From contig NZ_CP134876.1 of the NCBI RefSeq assembly GCF_032108445.1, forward strand, positions 2,914,001 to 2,978,000: DNA of 64,000 nucleotides, in the 5' to 3' direction. Origin of the DNA: Micromonospora halotolerans. Its GTDB lineage: Bacteria > Actinomycetota > Actinomycetes > Mycobacteriales > Micromonosporaceae. Every line of letters begins with the position of its first letter. The first letter of the stretch is position 1. Made by a program: the position numbers and the translations under genes. The notes beneath the pieces are model-generated. The model made no database searches. It worked only from the letters and a program-made list of their open reading frames with translations, and was not told the origin of the DNA. Of this stretch, positions 8,031 to 16,660 are shown in pieces.

Positions 8031-10253
8031 TCACCGCCGGGTCGCGGCGTAGGCCTCCAGGTGGGCGAGCTGGACCGGGTCCAGCGAGGGGCGGACGCGG
8101 GCGCGCGCCGCCTCGACGTGCGCGGCCGTGACCGTGCTGGCCGCCAGCGACTCGCGCATCGCGGCGAGGGCCGCCTCCCGGATGAGTGCGGCGCAGTCGG
8201 CCGCCGAGAAGGCGTCCAGCTCCGCGCCGAGCGCGGTGAGGTCGACGTCGGGCGCGAGCGGGACGTGCCGGGCGGCCGCGTGGAGGATCTCGGCGCGGGC
8301 CGGGCCGTCCGGCGGCGGCACGTACACGAGGCGTTCCAGCCGGCCGGGGCGGAGCAGCGCCGGGTCGACCAGCTCGGGGCGGTTCGTCGCGCCGACCACC
8401 ACCACGTTGCGCAGCGCCTCCACCCCGTCCAGCTCGGTGAGCAGGGCGGCGACCACCCGGTCGGTGGTGCCGGCGTCGCCGGCCTGGCCCCGGACCGGGG
8501 CGAGGGCGTCCACCTCGTCGAGGAAGACCAGCGTGGGGGCCGCCTCGCGGGCCCGGCGGAACAGCTCGCGGACCGCGCGCTCGCTCTCACCGACCCACTT
8601 GGAGAGCAGCTCCGCGCCCTTCACCGACAACACGTTGGCCCGGCCCGAACCGGCCAGCGCGGTGACCAGGTAGGTCTTGCCGCAACCGGGCGGCCCGTAG
8701 AGCAGCACCCCACGGGGCGGCGTCACGCCCAGCCGGGCGAAGGTGTCCGGGTAGGTCAGCGGCCAGAGCACCGACTCGGTCAACGTCTGCTTGACCTCGT
8801 GCAGGCCGCCGACGTCGTCCAGGGTCACCGAGGCCAGCTCCAGGGTGGACGCGGCCATCGTGGTCGGCCGGACCACCTCCAGGGCGGCGGTGAAGTCGGC
8901 CATCGCCACGGTCGGCGTCTCCGCCGCCTTCTGCCGCAGCGCGGCCCGCACCCCGGCCTCCCGGACCAGCGCGGCCAGGTCGGCGGCGACGAAACCCGGC
9001 GTACGCCCGGCCACCTCGTCCAGCCGGACGTCCTCGGCCAGCGGCACCTGCCGGGTGAGCACGGTCAGCTGCTCCCGGCGCAGCGCCGCGTCCGGCAGCG
9101 GCACGGTGATCCGCAGCGAGAGCAGGTCCGGGGCGCGCAGCGCCGGATCCACCGCCTCGGGGCGCCCGGTCGTGCAGACGACCGCCGCCCCGGACCGGAC
9201 CGTCTCGGCGACCACCTGCCGGAACACCGTGGCCAGCGGACCGGGCTCGTCGGCCGGGGCGACCGCCTCCACGTCGGTCACCAGCAGCACGGCCGGGCCG
9301 CCGGCCCGGACCACGGCGGCGGCCTCGCGCAGCCGGCGGGCGGCGGCGTCGTTGCCCAGCGCGGCCAGTTCCGGGCCCCACAGCGGGCGGACCCGGGCGC
9401 GCACCCGGGCGGCGACCGCGCGGACCAGCGCCGACTTGCCCGAGCCGGCGGGGCCGCTGACGAGCACGCCGAGCGAGACCGTGGTGCCGAGCCGACCCAG
9501 CACCTCCCGGTGGTGGAAGCCCAGGTCGAGCAGTTCGGTCAGCTCCTCGGCCTGGGCCCGGAGCCCGGGCAGCTCGTCCACGTCCGGAGCGTCCTCGGGC
9601 CCGAGCAGGCCGTCGGCCGGCGCGGAGGTGGCCGGGGTCGCCGGGCCCGCCTCGCCGGCCGGGCCGGAGCCGCGGGTGGCCGGGCCGTGCTCCCAGCCGA
9701 CCACGGTGTCCATGGTGACCAGCGCGCCGGTCGCCGGCTCGGCCACCACCACGGTGAGCAGGGTGCTGGTCCAGGCGTACCCCACGCTGGTGGCCAGGCT
9801 GCGCCGGGCGGCCTCGACCAGGCCGCGCAGCGCGGCGTCGGGGAGCACGTCCTGAGGCAGCAGCGAGACGTCGTCGCCGGCGGTGACGACCTTGCCGAGC
9901 AGGGCGAGCCGGAGCATCTCCGGGGAGACCGCGGCGACCACGCCGACCGGGCCGGCCAGGGTGAGCCGGCGCGCCGGGGCCGCCGGCAGCGGGCTCACCG
10001 TGACCTGCCCGCCGTCGCGCAGCCCCAGGTTGCCCAGCAACAGGTCGTCGGCGTAGAGCAGGGCGCTGCTCGCGCCCGGGTCGGCCGGGGCGGCGATGCC
10101 GGCGGTCACCCGGCGGCCGGCCAGCCGCACCGGGTCGCCGGGGCGCAGCGCCAGCGCCGTGAGCACCTCGGGGTGCAGGCGGACGACGCCGCGCCGGGCG
10201 TCCAGCGCCGCCGGCCGCAGGATCGCGGTCAGGGTCAGATCGGGTTCCGCCAC
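8031..10253 (-). CDS. CDC48/p97-type AAA ATPase with two AAA domains
   Basis: 740 residues. About 1-110 form a CDC48 N-domain-like double-psi barrel region (VRLHPEVLTALALRPGDPVRLAGRR). Domain D1 has Walker A GPAGSGKS near residue 267 and a weak Walker B (LLVTDVEAVAP). Domain D2 has Walker A GPPGCGKT near 519, Walker B LVFLDEVDAL and the arginine-finger region LLRPGRLERLVY. D2 looks fully active; D1 lacks the canonical DE pair and may be regulatory. Such proteins unfold or extract proteins. The GTG start lies 7 nt after TACTGT (10261-10266), so it is probably leaderless and transcribed separately from the genes upstream. It converges on the gvp operon, which has no GvpN ATPase. Confidence 0.85.
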   Translation of the reverse strand: MAEPDLTLTAILRPAALDARRGVVRLHPEVLTALALRPGDPVRLAGRRVTAGIAAPADPGASSALLYADDLLLGNLGLRDGGQVTVSPLPAAPARRLTLAGPVGVVAAVSPEMLRLALLGKVVTAGDDVSLLPQDVLPDAALRGLVEAARRSLATSVGYAWTSTLLTVVVAEPATGALVTMDTVVGWEHGPATRGSGPAGEAGPATPATSAPADGLLGPEDAPDVDELPGLRAQAEELTELLDLGFHHREVLGRLGTTVSLGVLVSGPAGSGKSALVRAVAARVRARVRPLWGPELAALGNDAAARRLREAAAVVRAGGPAVLLVTDVEAVAPADEPGPLATVFRQVVAETVRSGAAVVCTTGRPEAVDPALRAPDLLSLRITVPLPDAALRREQLTVLTRQVPLAEDVRLDEVAGRTPGFVAADLAALVREAGVRAALRQKAAETPTVAMADFTAALEVVRPTTMAASTLELASVTLDDVGGLHEVKQTLTESVLWPLTYPDTFARLGVTPPRGVLLYGPPGCGKTYLVTALAGSGRANVLSVKGAELLSKWVGESERAVRELFRRAREAAPTLVFLDEVDALAPVRGQAGDAGTTDRVVAALLTELDGVEALRNVVVVGATNRPELVDPALLRPGRLERLVYVPPPDGPARAEILHAAARHVPLAPDVDLTALGAELDAFSAADCAALIREAALAAMRESLAASTVTAAHVEAARARVRPSLDPVQLAHLEAYAATRR

Positions 10254-10296
10254 CCGCCCGACAGTAGCCGCCGGGACCCCGTCGTGCCGGCGGGCC

Positions 10297-10770
10297 TCAG
10301 AGCGGGCCGGTGTCCTCCAGCAGCGAGGGATCGCGCCGGATCATCTCGGCCAGCCGGGCCGCCGGGTCGGTGACCAGCCCGTCCTGCCCGGGGGCCGGCA
10401 CCGTCTTCACCGACATCGGCCAGGCCGGCGGGGGCGCCGGCGCGGACGCCGCGCCGACCGTCACCTCCGGGCCGGACCAGGCGACGCGCAGCGGGTACGC
10501 CTGCCCGCCCACCTCCACCCGCACGACGACGGCCAGCCCGGGGTGCTCGGCGACCACCCTGCGGACCGCCTCGGCCACCTCCTCGACCGGGTCCCGCCGC
10601 TCCGGCCGGTCGCCCCCACGCAACCGGTACGCGCCGTGCCCCGCCCGTCCGTCCACCGGCCCGTCGCGCTCGGCCTCCTCGTCCGCCTCACCGGGCCGCG
10701 GCGTCCGGCGGCGCTGCGCCTCCTCGCGCCGGGCCAGCCGGGCCAGGGTCTCGTCCAGGTCACCTCTCAT
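10297..10770 (-). CDS. Uncharacterised protein downstream of the conservon
   Basis: 157 residues, not recognised. The N-terminal ~55 residues are charged (RLARREEAQRRR, EADEEAERD). The middle VAEAVRRVVAEHPGLAVVVRVEVGGQAYPLRVAW looks like a small alpha/beta unit, and the end (ARLAEMIRRDPSLLED) is helical. The ATG at 10770 is preferred because GGAAGGGG stands about 9 nt upstream; a GTG at 10779 is nearly on top of that site. It follows cvnD by 43 nt in the same direction, so it may be the last gene of that operon. Confidence 0.55.
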   Translation of the reverse strand: MRGDLDETLARLARREEAQRRRTPRPGEADEEAERDGPVDGRAGHGAYRLRGGDRPERRDPVEEVAEAVRRVVAEHPGLAVVVRVEVGGQAYPLRVAWSGPEVTVGAASAPAPPPAWPMSVKTVPAPGQDGLVTDPAARLAEMIRRDPSLLEDTGPL

Positions 10771-10813
10771 CACGTCCACCCCTTCCGTGATACGGGTCGA
10801 ACCGGCGGCCGGT

Positions 10814-11566
10814 TCAGGCCCCCTTCTCCCGGGTCGCCCGGTCCAGCGCCCGGTCCAGGACGACCAGCAACGCGTCCCGTACGGAGAGCCGGTCCCGGGC
10901 GTCGAACTGCACCAGCGGCACGTGTTCGCCGATCGCCAGCGCCCAGCGGATCGAGGGCAGGTCGAGGGCCAGCCGGCCGTCGAAGGCGTTCACCCCCACG
11001 GCGAACGGCAGCCCGGCCCGCTCGAAGAAGTCGATCGCCGGATAGCAGTCGTCGAGCCGGGCGCTGTCGACCACCACGAGCGCGCCGAGCGCGCCCCGGG
11101 CCAGGTCGTCCCACATGAAGCCGAAGCGGGCCTGGCCGGGCGTGCCGAAGAGGTAGAGCTTGAGGCTGCGGTCGATGGTGACGCAGCCGAAGTCCATGGC
11201 CACCGTGGTGGTGGTCTTGTCCGAGGCCGCGCCCGGGTCGTCGACGCCGATCCCGGCGGTGGTCATCTCCGCCTCGGTGGTCAGCGGGGCGATCTCGGAG
11301 ATCGCGCCCACCGCGGTGGTCTTGCCCACCCCGAAGCCACCGGCGATGAGGATCTTCACCGGGATCGGTGGGCGGGGCGCGGGCACCCGGCTGACCGTCG
11401 GGCCGGCCACCTCGGGCGGCCGGTACGGCGGCGGCGGAGCCGGCGTGGCGGCCCGACCGGCCGGCGGGACGGTGGTGGGCGGGGCGACGTACCGGGTGGC
11501 GGCGCTGTTCGCGACGGGACCGCCCGCCGCGGCCGCCGGCCATTCAGGAGATCGCACGGAGTCCAT
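10814..11566 (-). CDS. cvnD: Conservon GTP-binding protein CvnD
   Basis: 250 residues. A Pro-rich N-terminal ~70 residues precedes a small GTPase-like domain: P-loop GGFGVGKTT, then TTAGIGVDD switch region, a DFG segment and the G3-like LFGTPGQARF, the form typical of CvnD/MglA-like prokaryotic Ras-type GTPases. A lone VNAFDG stands at the G4 position. Conservon GTPases act with CvnB and CvnC under the CvnA sensor kinase at the membrane. The ATG at 11566 lies within the last codons of cvnC (23-nt overlap), implying coupled translation. Confidence 0.88.
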   Translation of the reverse strand: MDSVRSPEWPAAAAGGPVANSAATRYVAPPTTVPPAGRAATPAPPPPYRPPEVAGPTVSRVPAPRPPIPVKILIAGGFGVGKTTAVGAISEIAPLTTEAEMTTAGIGVDDPGAASDKTTTTVAMDFGCVTIDRSLKLYLFGTPGQARFGFMWDDLARGALGALVVVDSARLDDCYPAIDFFERAGLPFAVGVNAFDGRLALDLPSIRWALAIGEHVPLVQFDARDRLSVRDALLVVLDRALDRATREKGA

Positions 11567-11993
11567 CAATCACTCGCAGGATGAGGTCGGGGTCGAGGGC
11601 GTCGTCGGCGTCCCCGAGGTGCACGTCGAGGTGCCCGGCCGCGCGGAGGTCGCCGACGAGCACCCGGGTCACGCCGAAGTGCATCCGCGCCCGGGCGGAG
11701 ATCTCGGCGACCGAGATCGGCTCCGCGCAGAGCGCCACGATCGTCGCCAGTTCCGTGTCGAGCCGGGCGATCACCGCCCACGAGCCGCTCTCCGGCCGGG
11801 CGGTCACCTGGGTCTCCAGGCCGATCGCCGGATCGCCGTCCACCCGTCCGGCGGTCAGCACGAACGGACGCGGACCGGTGGGCTCCCCGTCGCCCGTGTC
11901 CGGCCCGGGGCCGGGGGACGGCGCGCGCAGGAAGGGCCGGACCCGGGTGCCGGGCTCCGGCTCCGGGTCCTCGCCGGCCGCCTCCGGGGTCAT
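11544..11993 (-). CDS. cvnC: Conservon protein CvnC (DUF742)
   Basis: 149 residues. After a Pro/Gly-rich N-terminus (RVRPFLRAPSPG), PRPFVLTAGRV begins the DUF742 domain, which ends in a winged-helix-like segment: LCAEPISVAEISARARMHFGVTRVLVGDLRAAGHLDVH. This is the family's diagnostic stretch and suggests a nucleic-acid or protein-binding winged helix. It overlaps cvnB by 4 nt and cvnD by 23 nt. Confidence 0.88.
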   Translation of the reverse strand: MTPEAAGEDPEPEPGTRVRPFLRAPSPGPGPDTGDGEPTGPRPFVLTAGRVDGDPAIGLETQVTARPESGSWAVIARLDTELATIVALCAEPISVAEISARARMHFGVTRVLVGDLRAAGHLDVHLGDADDALDPDLILRVIDGLRAIS

Positions 11994-12454
11994 TGCTGGA
12001 CGGCGTTCTTCAGTTCGGCGATCAACCGGGGGCTCAGCGCGCCGCCGGCCCGGCCGGCGAAGAGCGTCATCTCGTACGCCACGGTGCCCAGGTTGGCCGA
12101 GCGGTCGGCGACCACGCCGAGGACCGAGCCGCTGCTGATCGCGCTGATCAGCAGGTAGCCCTCGGCCATGTCGACGATCACCCGGTTCAACCCGCCGAGC
12201 GCGTACCAGCTGGCCGCGCCTCCGGCGAGGCTGGTCATGCCGGAGACGACGGCGGCCAGCCGCTCCGCGTTGGACCGGTCCTTGATGGCGGACATGGCCA
12301 TCAGCAGTCCGTCCGAGGAGACTGCGATCGCCTCCATCACCCCGGCCGTGCTGGAGGTGAACGAGTCGAGCAGCCAGTTGAAGGTGCGTGCCTCGGGGCT
12401 GAGGCCGCCGGCGGTGGTCTGGTCGGCGTTGTCGTGCAGGAACGGGCTGGTCAC
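11990..12454 (-). CDS. cvnB: Conservon Roadblock/LC7 protein CvnB
   Basis: 154 residues with a Roadblock/LC7 fold: FNWLLDSFTSSTAGVMEAIAVSSDGLLMA, SAIKDRSNAERLAAVVSGMTSL, GGLNRVIVDMAEGYLLISA and SANLGTVAYEM. These small proteins bind and regulate the partner GTPase (CvnD). It starts with GTG, overlapping cvnA by 4 nt (cvnA end) and cvnC by 4 nt, so the operon is a continuous chain of coupled genes. Confidence 0.9.
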   Translation of the reverse strand: MTSPFLHDNADQTTAGGLSPEARTFNWLLDSFTSSTAGVMEAIAVSSDGLLMAMSAIKDRSNAERLAAVVSGMTSLAGGAASWYALGGLNRVIVDMAEGYLLISAISSGSVLGVVADRSANLGTVAYEMTLFAGRAGGALSPRLIAELKNAVQQ

Positions 12455-15123
12455 CGTGATGCGTCCTCTTCGTAGCGGCGGTCTGGACCGACTTCGCGCA
12501 GAGCACGGGCGACGCCCGCCTCGAAGTCGGTGATGAGGTCGCGGACCTCGGCCGGGTCCCCCGGCGGCGGGCTTGCCGGCGGGGTGGTCTGTGCCGGGGC
12601 CGCGGCCAGGTTCGCCCCGGGCACCCGCCGGCTGAGCCGGGGCCGGCCGGGGGTGGCCACGGCGGGGGTGGAGTCGTCCTCGGCCCGGCGTACGCCGTCC
12701 TGGAACGCCTCGACCAGGGCCCGGACCGTGGCCGCGTCGGCGGTGGTGGCGACGACCGGTCCCGGCGCCGGCTCGCCGGGCGGCAGGTTCGCCCCGGGCA
12801 CCCGCTGCCGGATCAGGGGCTGGGACCAGGCCGGCCCGGCGGGCGGGGGCGCGAGGGCCGGCCCGGCGGCCGGGAGGCCGGTCGCCGGCCCGGCGGCCGG
12901 GGGAGCGGCCGGTGCCGGGCCGACGACCGGGGTCGGCGGGTCCGGGGTGCCGGGACCGGGGGTCGCCGGCACCGGGGTGGCGGGCGCCACGAGGGGCGGC
13001 CAGGCGGTCGGCGGCCCGCCGGCGGCCGTGTCGAGGTCGGCGGCCGTGCCTGGGCCGGTGACCGTGCTCGGGTGGGCGGTCGTGTGCGGGTCGGCGGCCG
13101 GGTTGCCGAAGGCGTTCCAGGACTCACTGGCCTCGATGCTCCGGGTGGCCCGGCTCAGCAGCGCCACGTCGAAGCCGGCCGGCTCGTCGGCGGCCGGGAT
13201 CCGGGCGGGCTCGGGCAGCGGGCGCCGCTCCCGGGACGGCACCGAGGCCCGCGCCACGGCCGCGCCGGCCCGCTCGGGACGGCGGACCACCAGCAGCGCG
13301 GCCGGGATGTCCAGGTGGGCCGTCACCCCGCCGCCGGCGGTCGCGGCCAGCCGGACGCTCCAGCCGTGCCGGCGGGCCAGCCGCCCCACCACGAAGAGCC
13401 CGAGCACCTCGGTCGGGGCCAGGTCGAGCCGCTCCCGGCGGGTGAGCCGCGCGTTCTCGGCGGCGAGGCGCTCCTCGGTCATGCCGATGCCCCGGTCCAC
13501 CACGGTGAGCCGGGCGCCGTCGTCGGTCTGCTCGCCGGCCACCAGCACCCGGGTGTGCGGCGGGGAGAAGGCCGTGGCGTTCTCCATCAGCTCGGCCAGC
13601 GCGAGCACCAGGTCACCGGCGGTCGCGGGCCCCGCCGACACCCCGGACGGGACCTGCACGTCCACCCGGGTGTAGTCCTCGATCTCACCGAGCGCGAGCC
13701 GGACCAGGTCGGCCAGCGGGACCGGCGCGACGTGCCCGTCCGACCCGGTCGCGCCGGAGAGCACCACCAGGCTGCCGGCGTTGCGGCGCAGCCGGCTGGA
13801 GATGTGGTCGAGGCGGTACAGGTGTTCCAGCCGCCCCGGGTCGGTCTCCTGCCGCTCCAGCCGGTCGATAAGGGCGATCTGCCGGCCCACCAGGTTCTGC
13901 GTACGCCGGCCGACGTGGCCGAACATCTGCGCCACGTTGCGCCGGCCGGCTACCTGCCGCTCGACCAGCCGGGCGGCGGTGCGCTGCACCCGCTCGAACG
14001 CCCGGGCCAGGTCGCCGATCTCGTCCCGGGACCCGACGTCGACCGGGTCGAGGCGGACCGGTGCCACGGTCTCGGACTCGTCGTCGACCACCCGGGTCAG
14101 CTCCGCCTCGGCGACCCGGGCGACCCGGTTCGCGGAGCGGGTGAGCCGGGTCAGCGGCCGGGCCACCGTCCGGGCCACCGCCATGCCGAGCAGCACCACG
14201 CTCAGCAGGATCAGGGCGGCCGCCGCGCTGACCAGCCAGGCGGCGGCGAGTGCGTCCCGCTGCTCGCCCCGGGTCTCGGCGATGACGTCCGCGACGATCT
14301 TCTTCTCCACGAACTGGCCGAGGGTGATCATCGAGCGGACCGAGGGGAACAGCGCGTCCAGCGGCACCGCCGCGATGGCCGCCACCGGGTCCTTGACGCT
14401 GTCGACCAGGAAGGTGGGGCTGGTCCGGGCGGCCACCGCCGCGTCGTCCAGCATGGCGAGCCGGTACTGCTCCGGCGTGATCAGGCTGCGGAACCGCTGG
14501 TTGTCCACCTGGAGGGCGGCCATGCAGGCGATGTACGAGCCCGCCACCTTCGGGTCACCCGTCGTCTTGACCAGCACGATCAGCGTGGCGCAGGCGCCCA
14601 GCCCCTCGTCGGCGCGCAGCAGCGCGTCCAGCGCCAGCACCTGCCGCCCGGCCGAGGTGCCGGTGTCCACCTGGAACGGCAGCCGCAGCGACTCGATCAA
14701 CGCCATGTCGACCGTGCGGAACGCGCTCATGATCCCGTCCGGGGTGGCCGTGCCGGCGAGCACGGAGGTACGCAGGTCGCCCAGCGTGCGTACCCCGTCG
14801 AGGGCCGCCCGGACCGGCGCCGGCAGCGACTCGGCCCGCAGGTCGGCGACCCGGTCGTCCACCGTGGCGGATTTCTGGATCAGCTCGGTGCGGGTCACCC
14901 GGCCGAGCAGCGATCCCACCGAGAGCAGGCGTTCCTGCTGAAGGTCCTGCACGAGGCTGCCGATGCGGCTGGCCACCCGGACGGTGTCGGCGATGTCGGC
15001 GGCCCGCTGGGCGGCGGCGACCCGGTCGAGGACCACCGGCACGGCCAGTCCGACCATGCTGAGCAGCGGGATGATCACCAGCAGGGCGAGCCGGCCCCGG
15101 ATCCGCAGCCTACCGAGCAGCAT
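12451..15123 (-). CDS. cvnA: Conservon sensor histidine kinase CvnA (nitrate-sensing-type ectodomain)
   Basis: 890 residues. A transmembrane helix at about 11-33, an all-helical extracellular region (~35-300) resembling the NIT nitrate/nitrite-sensing fold, a second helix at ~305-327, a HAMP linker (RPLTRLTRSANRVAR) and a kinase-type ATPase domain with the N-box ELMENATAFSPP near residue 513 and the G-box VDRGIGM. The last ~270 residues are Pro/Ala-rich and carry repeated RxVPGANL motifs, a probable docking tail. A canonical phospho-acceptor His block is not evident. It overlaps the upstream gene by 14 nt and cvnB by 4 nt. Confidence 0.9.
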   Translation of the reverse strand: MLLGRLRIRGRLALLVIIPLLSMVGLAVPVVLDRVAAAQRAADIADTVRVASRIGSLVQDLQQERLLSVGSLLGRVTRTELIQKSATVDDRVADLRAESLPAPVRAALDGVRTLGDLRTSVLAGTATPDGIMSAFRTVDMALIESLRLPFQVDTGTSAGRQVLALDALLRADEGLGACATLIVLVKTTGDPKVAGSYIACMAALQVDNQRFRSLITPEQYRLAMLDDAAVAARTSPTFLVDSVKDPVAAIAAVPLDALFPSVRSMITLGQFVEKKIVADVIAETRGEQRDALAAAWLVSAAAALILLSVVLLGMAVARTVARPLTRLTRSANRVARVAEAELTRVVDDESETVAPVRLDPVDVGSRDEIGDLARAFERVQRTAARLVERQVAGRRNVAQMFGHVGRRTQNLVGRQIALIDRLERQETDPGRLEHLYRLDHISSRLRRNAGSLVVLSGATGSDGHVAPVPLADLVRLALGEIEDYTRVDVQVPSGVSAGPATAGDLVLALAELMENATAFSPPHTRVLVAGEQTDDGARLTVVDRGIGMTEERLAAENARLTRRERLDLAPTEVLGLFVVGRLARRHGWSVRLAATAGGGVTAHLDIPAALLVVRRPERAGAAVARASVPSRERRPLPEPARIPAADEPAGFDVALLSRATRSIEASESWNAFGNPAADPHTTAHPSTVTGPGTAADLDTAAGGPPTAWPPLVAPATPVPATPGPGTPDPPTPVVGPAPAAPPAAGPATGLPAAGPALAPPPAGPAWSQPLIRQRVPGANLPPGEPAPGPVVATTADAATVRALVEAFQDGVRRAEDDSTPAVATPGRPRLSRRVPGANLAAAPAQTTPPASPPPGDPAEVRDLITDFEAGVARALREVGPDRRYEEDASR

Positions 15124-16285
15124 CGAACGGCCTCCACCGCTCGGAGTCGCCGCGTCCGCCGCCGACGGGCAGGAGTTCGCCGTTCCCGCGGGTGGCCGGC
15201 GGATCGGGGCGGAGGGTGACCGGCGGCGGGCCGGCCTCGGCGGGCTCGCCGTCCGCCTCGGCGGCCCGGCGGCGGGCGCGCCGCAGCGCGGAGAGCAGCA
15301 CCCCGGCCAGCAGGGCGAGCAGCACCCCGGCCGCCGCGACGGCGCCCCGGGCCAGCCAGCGGTCCCGGTCGAGCCGGTCGAGCCGTTCCGCCAGCAGCGC
15401 GTCGAGCTGGTCGAGGATGACCTGCCGGAGCTGGGTGGCGGCGGACTGCGCGCCGCGCCGCGCGGCGCCGAGCTGGACCGGGTCGGGCCCGGCCGCTCCG
15501 GCCGGCGCCGAGAACGCGGCCAGCGCCTCCACCGAGCGCTGGTAGGTGTCCAGGGGGGTGAGCACGGTCGGGCCGAGGTCGGTGCTCTCCGAGCTGCCCA
15601 CGGCCGCCCGGAGGTCGTCCACCAGGTCGGTGGCGGGCCCGAGCGCGGCGACCCGGAGTTCGGCCAGTTCGGCGACGGTCCTCGGGCGGTCCGCCGGGGA
15701 CCGGTTCGGGGCGAGGGTGGCCACGTCGGCGAGGCGGCCGGCGGCGACCATGGCAGCGGGCAGGTCCGCGCCGACGGCGTCCTGCACGAAGAACGAGTCG
15801 GAGCGCGGGTCGCGGACCAGACCGGAGGCCTCCCGGACCTTCCGGTGCAGGGCCAGCAGCAGGTCGGCGACCTCGCCGTACGCCTGGAGGGCCGCCTCCG
15901 GGCCGGCGAGCCCGCGCTCCGGCAACGCCTCCAGCTTGGCCCGTACCCCCGCCCAGCGTTCCCGGGTGCGGAGCTCGTCGCCGACCGCGCCGTCCACCTC
16001 CGCCGCCCGCTCGACGGCGGCGGTGAGCGCCGCCCGGGAGACCGGCCGGCCGGCGACCGCCGTGGTCTGCGCGTCGATCAGCGCGTCGGTGACCGGTCCG
16101 AGCGCGCGCAGGTAGCGGACGCCGAGCCGTTCCCGGGCGGCCAGGTCGTGGTCGTCGCCGGTGTGCCCGTCGGTCTGGGCGAAGAGCAGCCCCAGCGGGG
16201 CCAGCAGCGCCAGCACGAGCAGCAGGCGCACGGTGCGGCCCGGTACGGAGGGCCGCCGGCGGGTCCGCGGCGCGGGGACGGTCAT
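15110..16285 (-). CDS. Membrane-anchored sensor-like protein preceding CvnA
   Basis: 391 residues. An Arg-rich start, a transmembrane helix (VRLLLVLALLAPLGLLF, about 19-37), a long helical extracytoplasmic region, a second helix near 315-340 (GAVAAAGVLLALLAGVLLSAL) and a short cytoplasmic Pro-rich tail. It has the ectodomain architecture of a sensor kinase but no HAMP or kinase domain. ATG 16285 is selected for its GGAGGAGA 6 nt upstream. The 14-nt overlap with cvnA makes it the first gene of the conservon operon and suggests that it partners the CvnA ectodomain; no such function is proven. Confidence 0.65.
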   Translation of the reverse strand: MTVPAPRTRRRPSVPGRTVRLLLVLALLAPLGLLFAQTDGHTGDDHDLAARERLGVRYLRALGPVTDALIDAQTTAVAGRPVSRAALTAAVERAAEVDGAVGDELRTRERWAGVRAKLEALPERGLAGPEAALQAYGEVADLLLALHRKVREASGLVRDPRSDSFFVQDAVGADLPAAMVAAGRLADVATLAPNRSPADRPRTVAELAELRVAALGPATDLVDDLRAAVGSSESTDLGPTVLTPLDTYQRSVEALAAFSAPAGAAGPDPVQLGAARRGAQSAATQLRQVILDQLDALLAERLDRLDRDRWLARGAVAAAGVLLALLAGVLLSALRRARRRAAEADGEPAEAGPPPVTLRPDPPATRGNGELLPVGGGRGDSERWRPFDAAR

Positions 16286-16660
16286 GGTGTGTCTCCTCCG
16301 GCGACGGCGGGGGACGGTCCGGAGCCGGGAGGTCGCCATACGCAGTCCCGTGCACCGGACCGGAAAAGTAGTCGAACCGGGCGGGGGTGGGAGCGGGCTC
16401 CGCGAGTCGGCTTCACGTCACTTCGGGTCGCGTCACGTCCGGTTGACCTTGTACCTACGGAGCGTCCGATATGGGCGGGAGGAAGGTGGCATCGGCGGCA
16501 TTTGCGAGCGTAGATGTGAATTCACGGGATCAGAATTCATCCCGCTGGGACGCTCTGGACCTTCCTCGGTCGACGGAACCCGGACAACGAACGGTGCAAC
16601 CGGACGGACGTACGGCGGATCTCAGGGAATGCTCAGCCGGCGGGCCGTACCGTGTGCCGC
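16286..16660. other. Divergent intergenic region between the conservon operon and the hydrolase-ABC gene
   Basis: 375 nt without a gene. It holds the ribosome site of the leftward operon near 16292, a TTGACC at about 16444, a perfect GTGAATTCAC palindrome near 16516 and TACCGT at 16648-16653, the -10-like hexamer just before the rightward ATG 16661. I see no structured RNA or further operator that I could defend. Confidence 0.5.

Noticed and set aside
7719..10373. Long rightward open frame opposite the AAA ATPase
   Set aside because: Antisense shadow of the ATPase gene, with no recognisable domain; the leftward frame has both P-loops.
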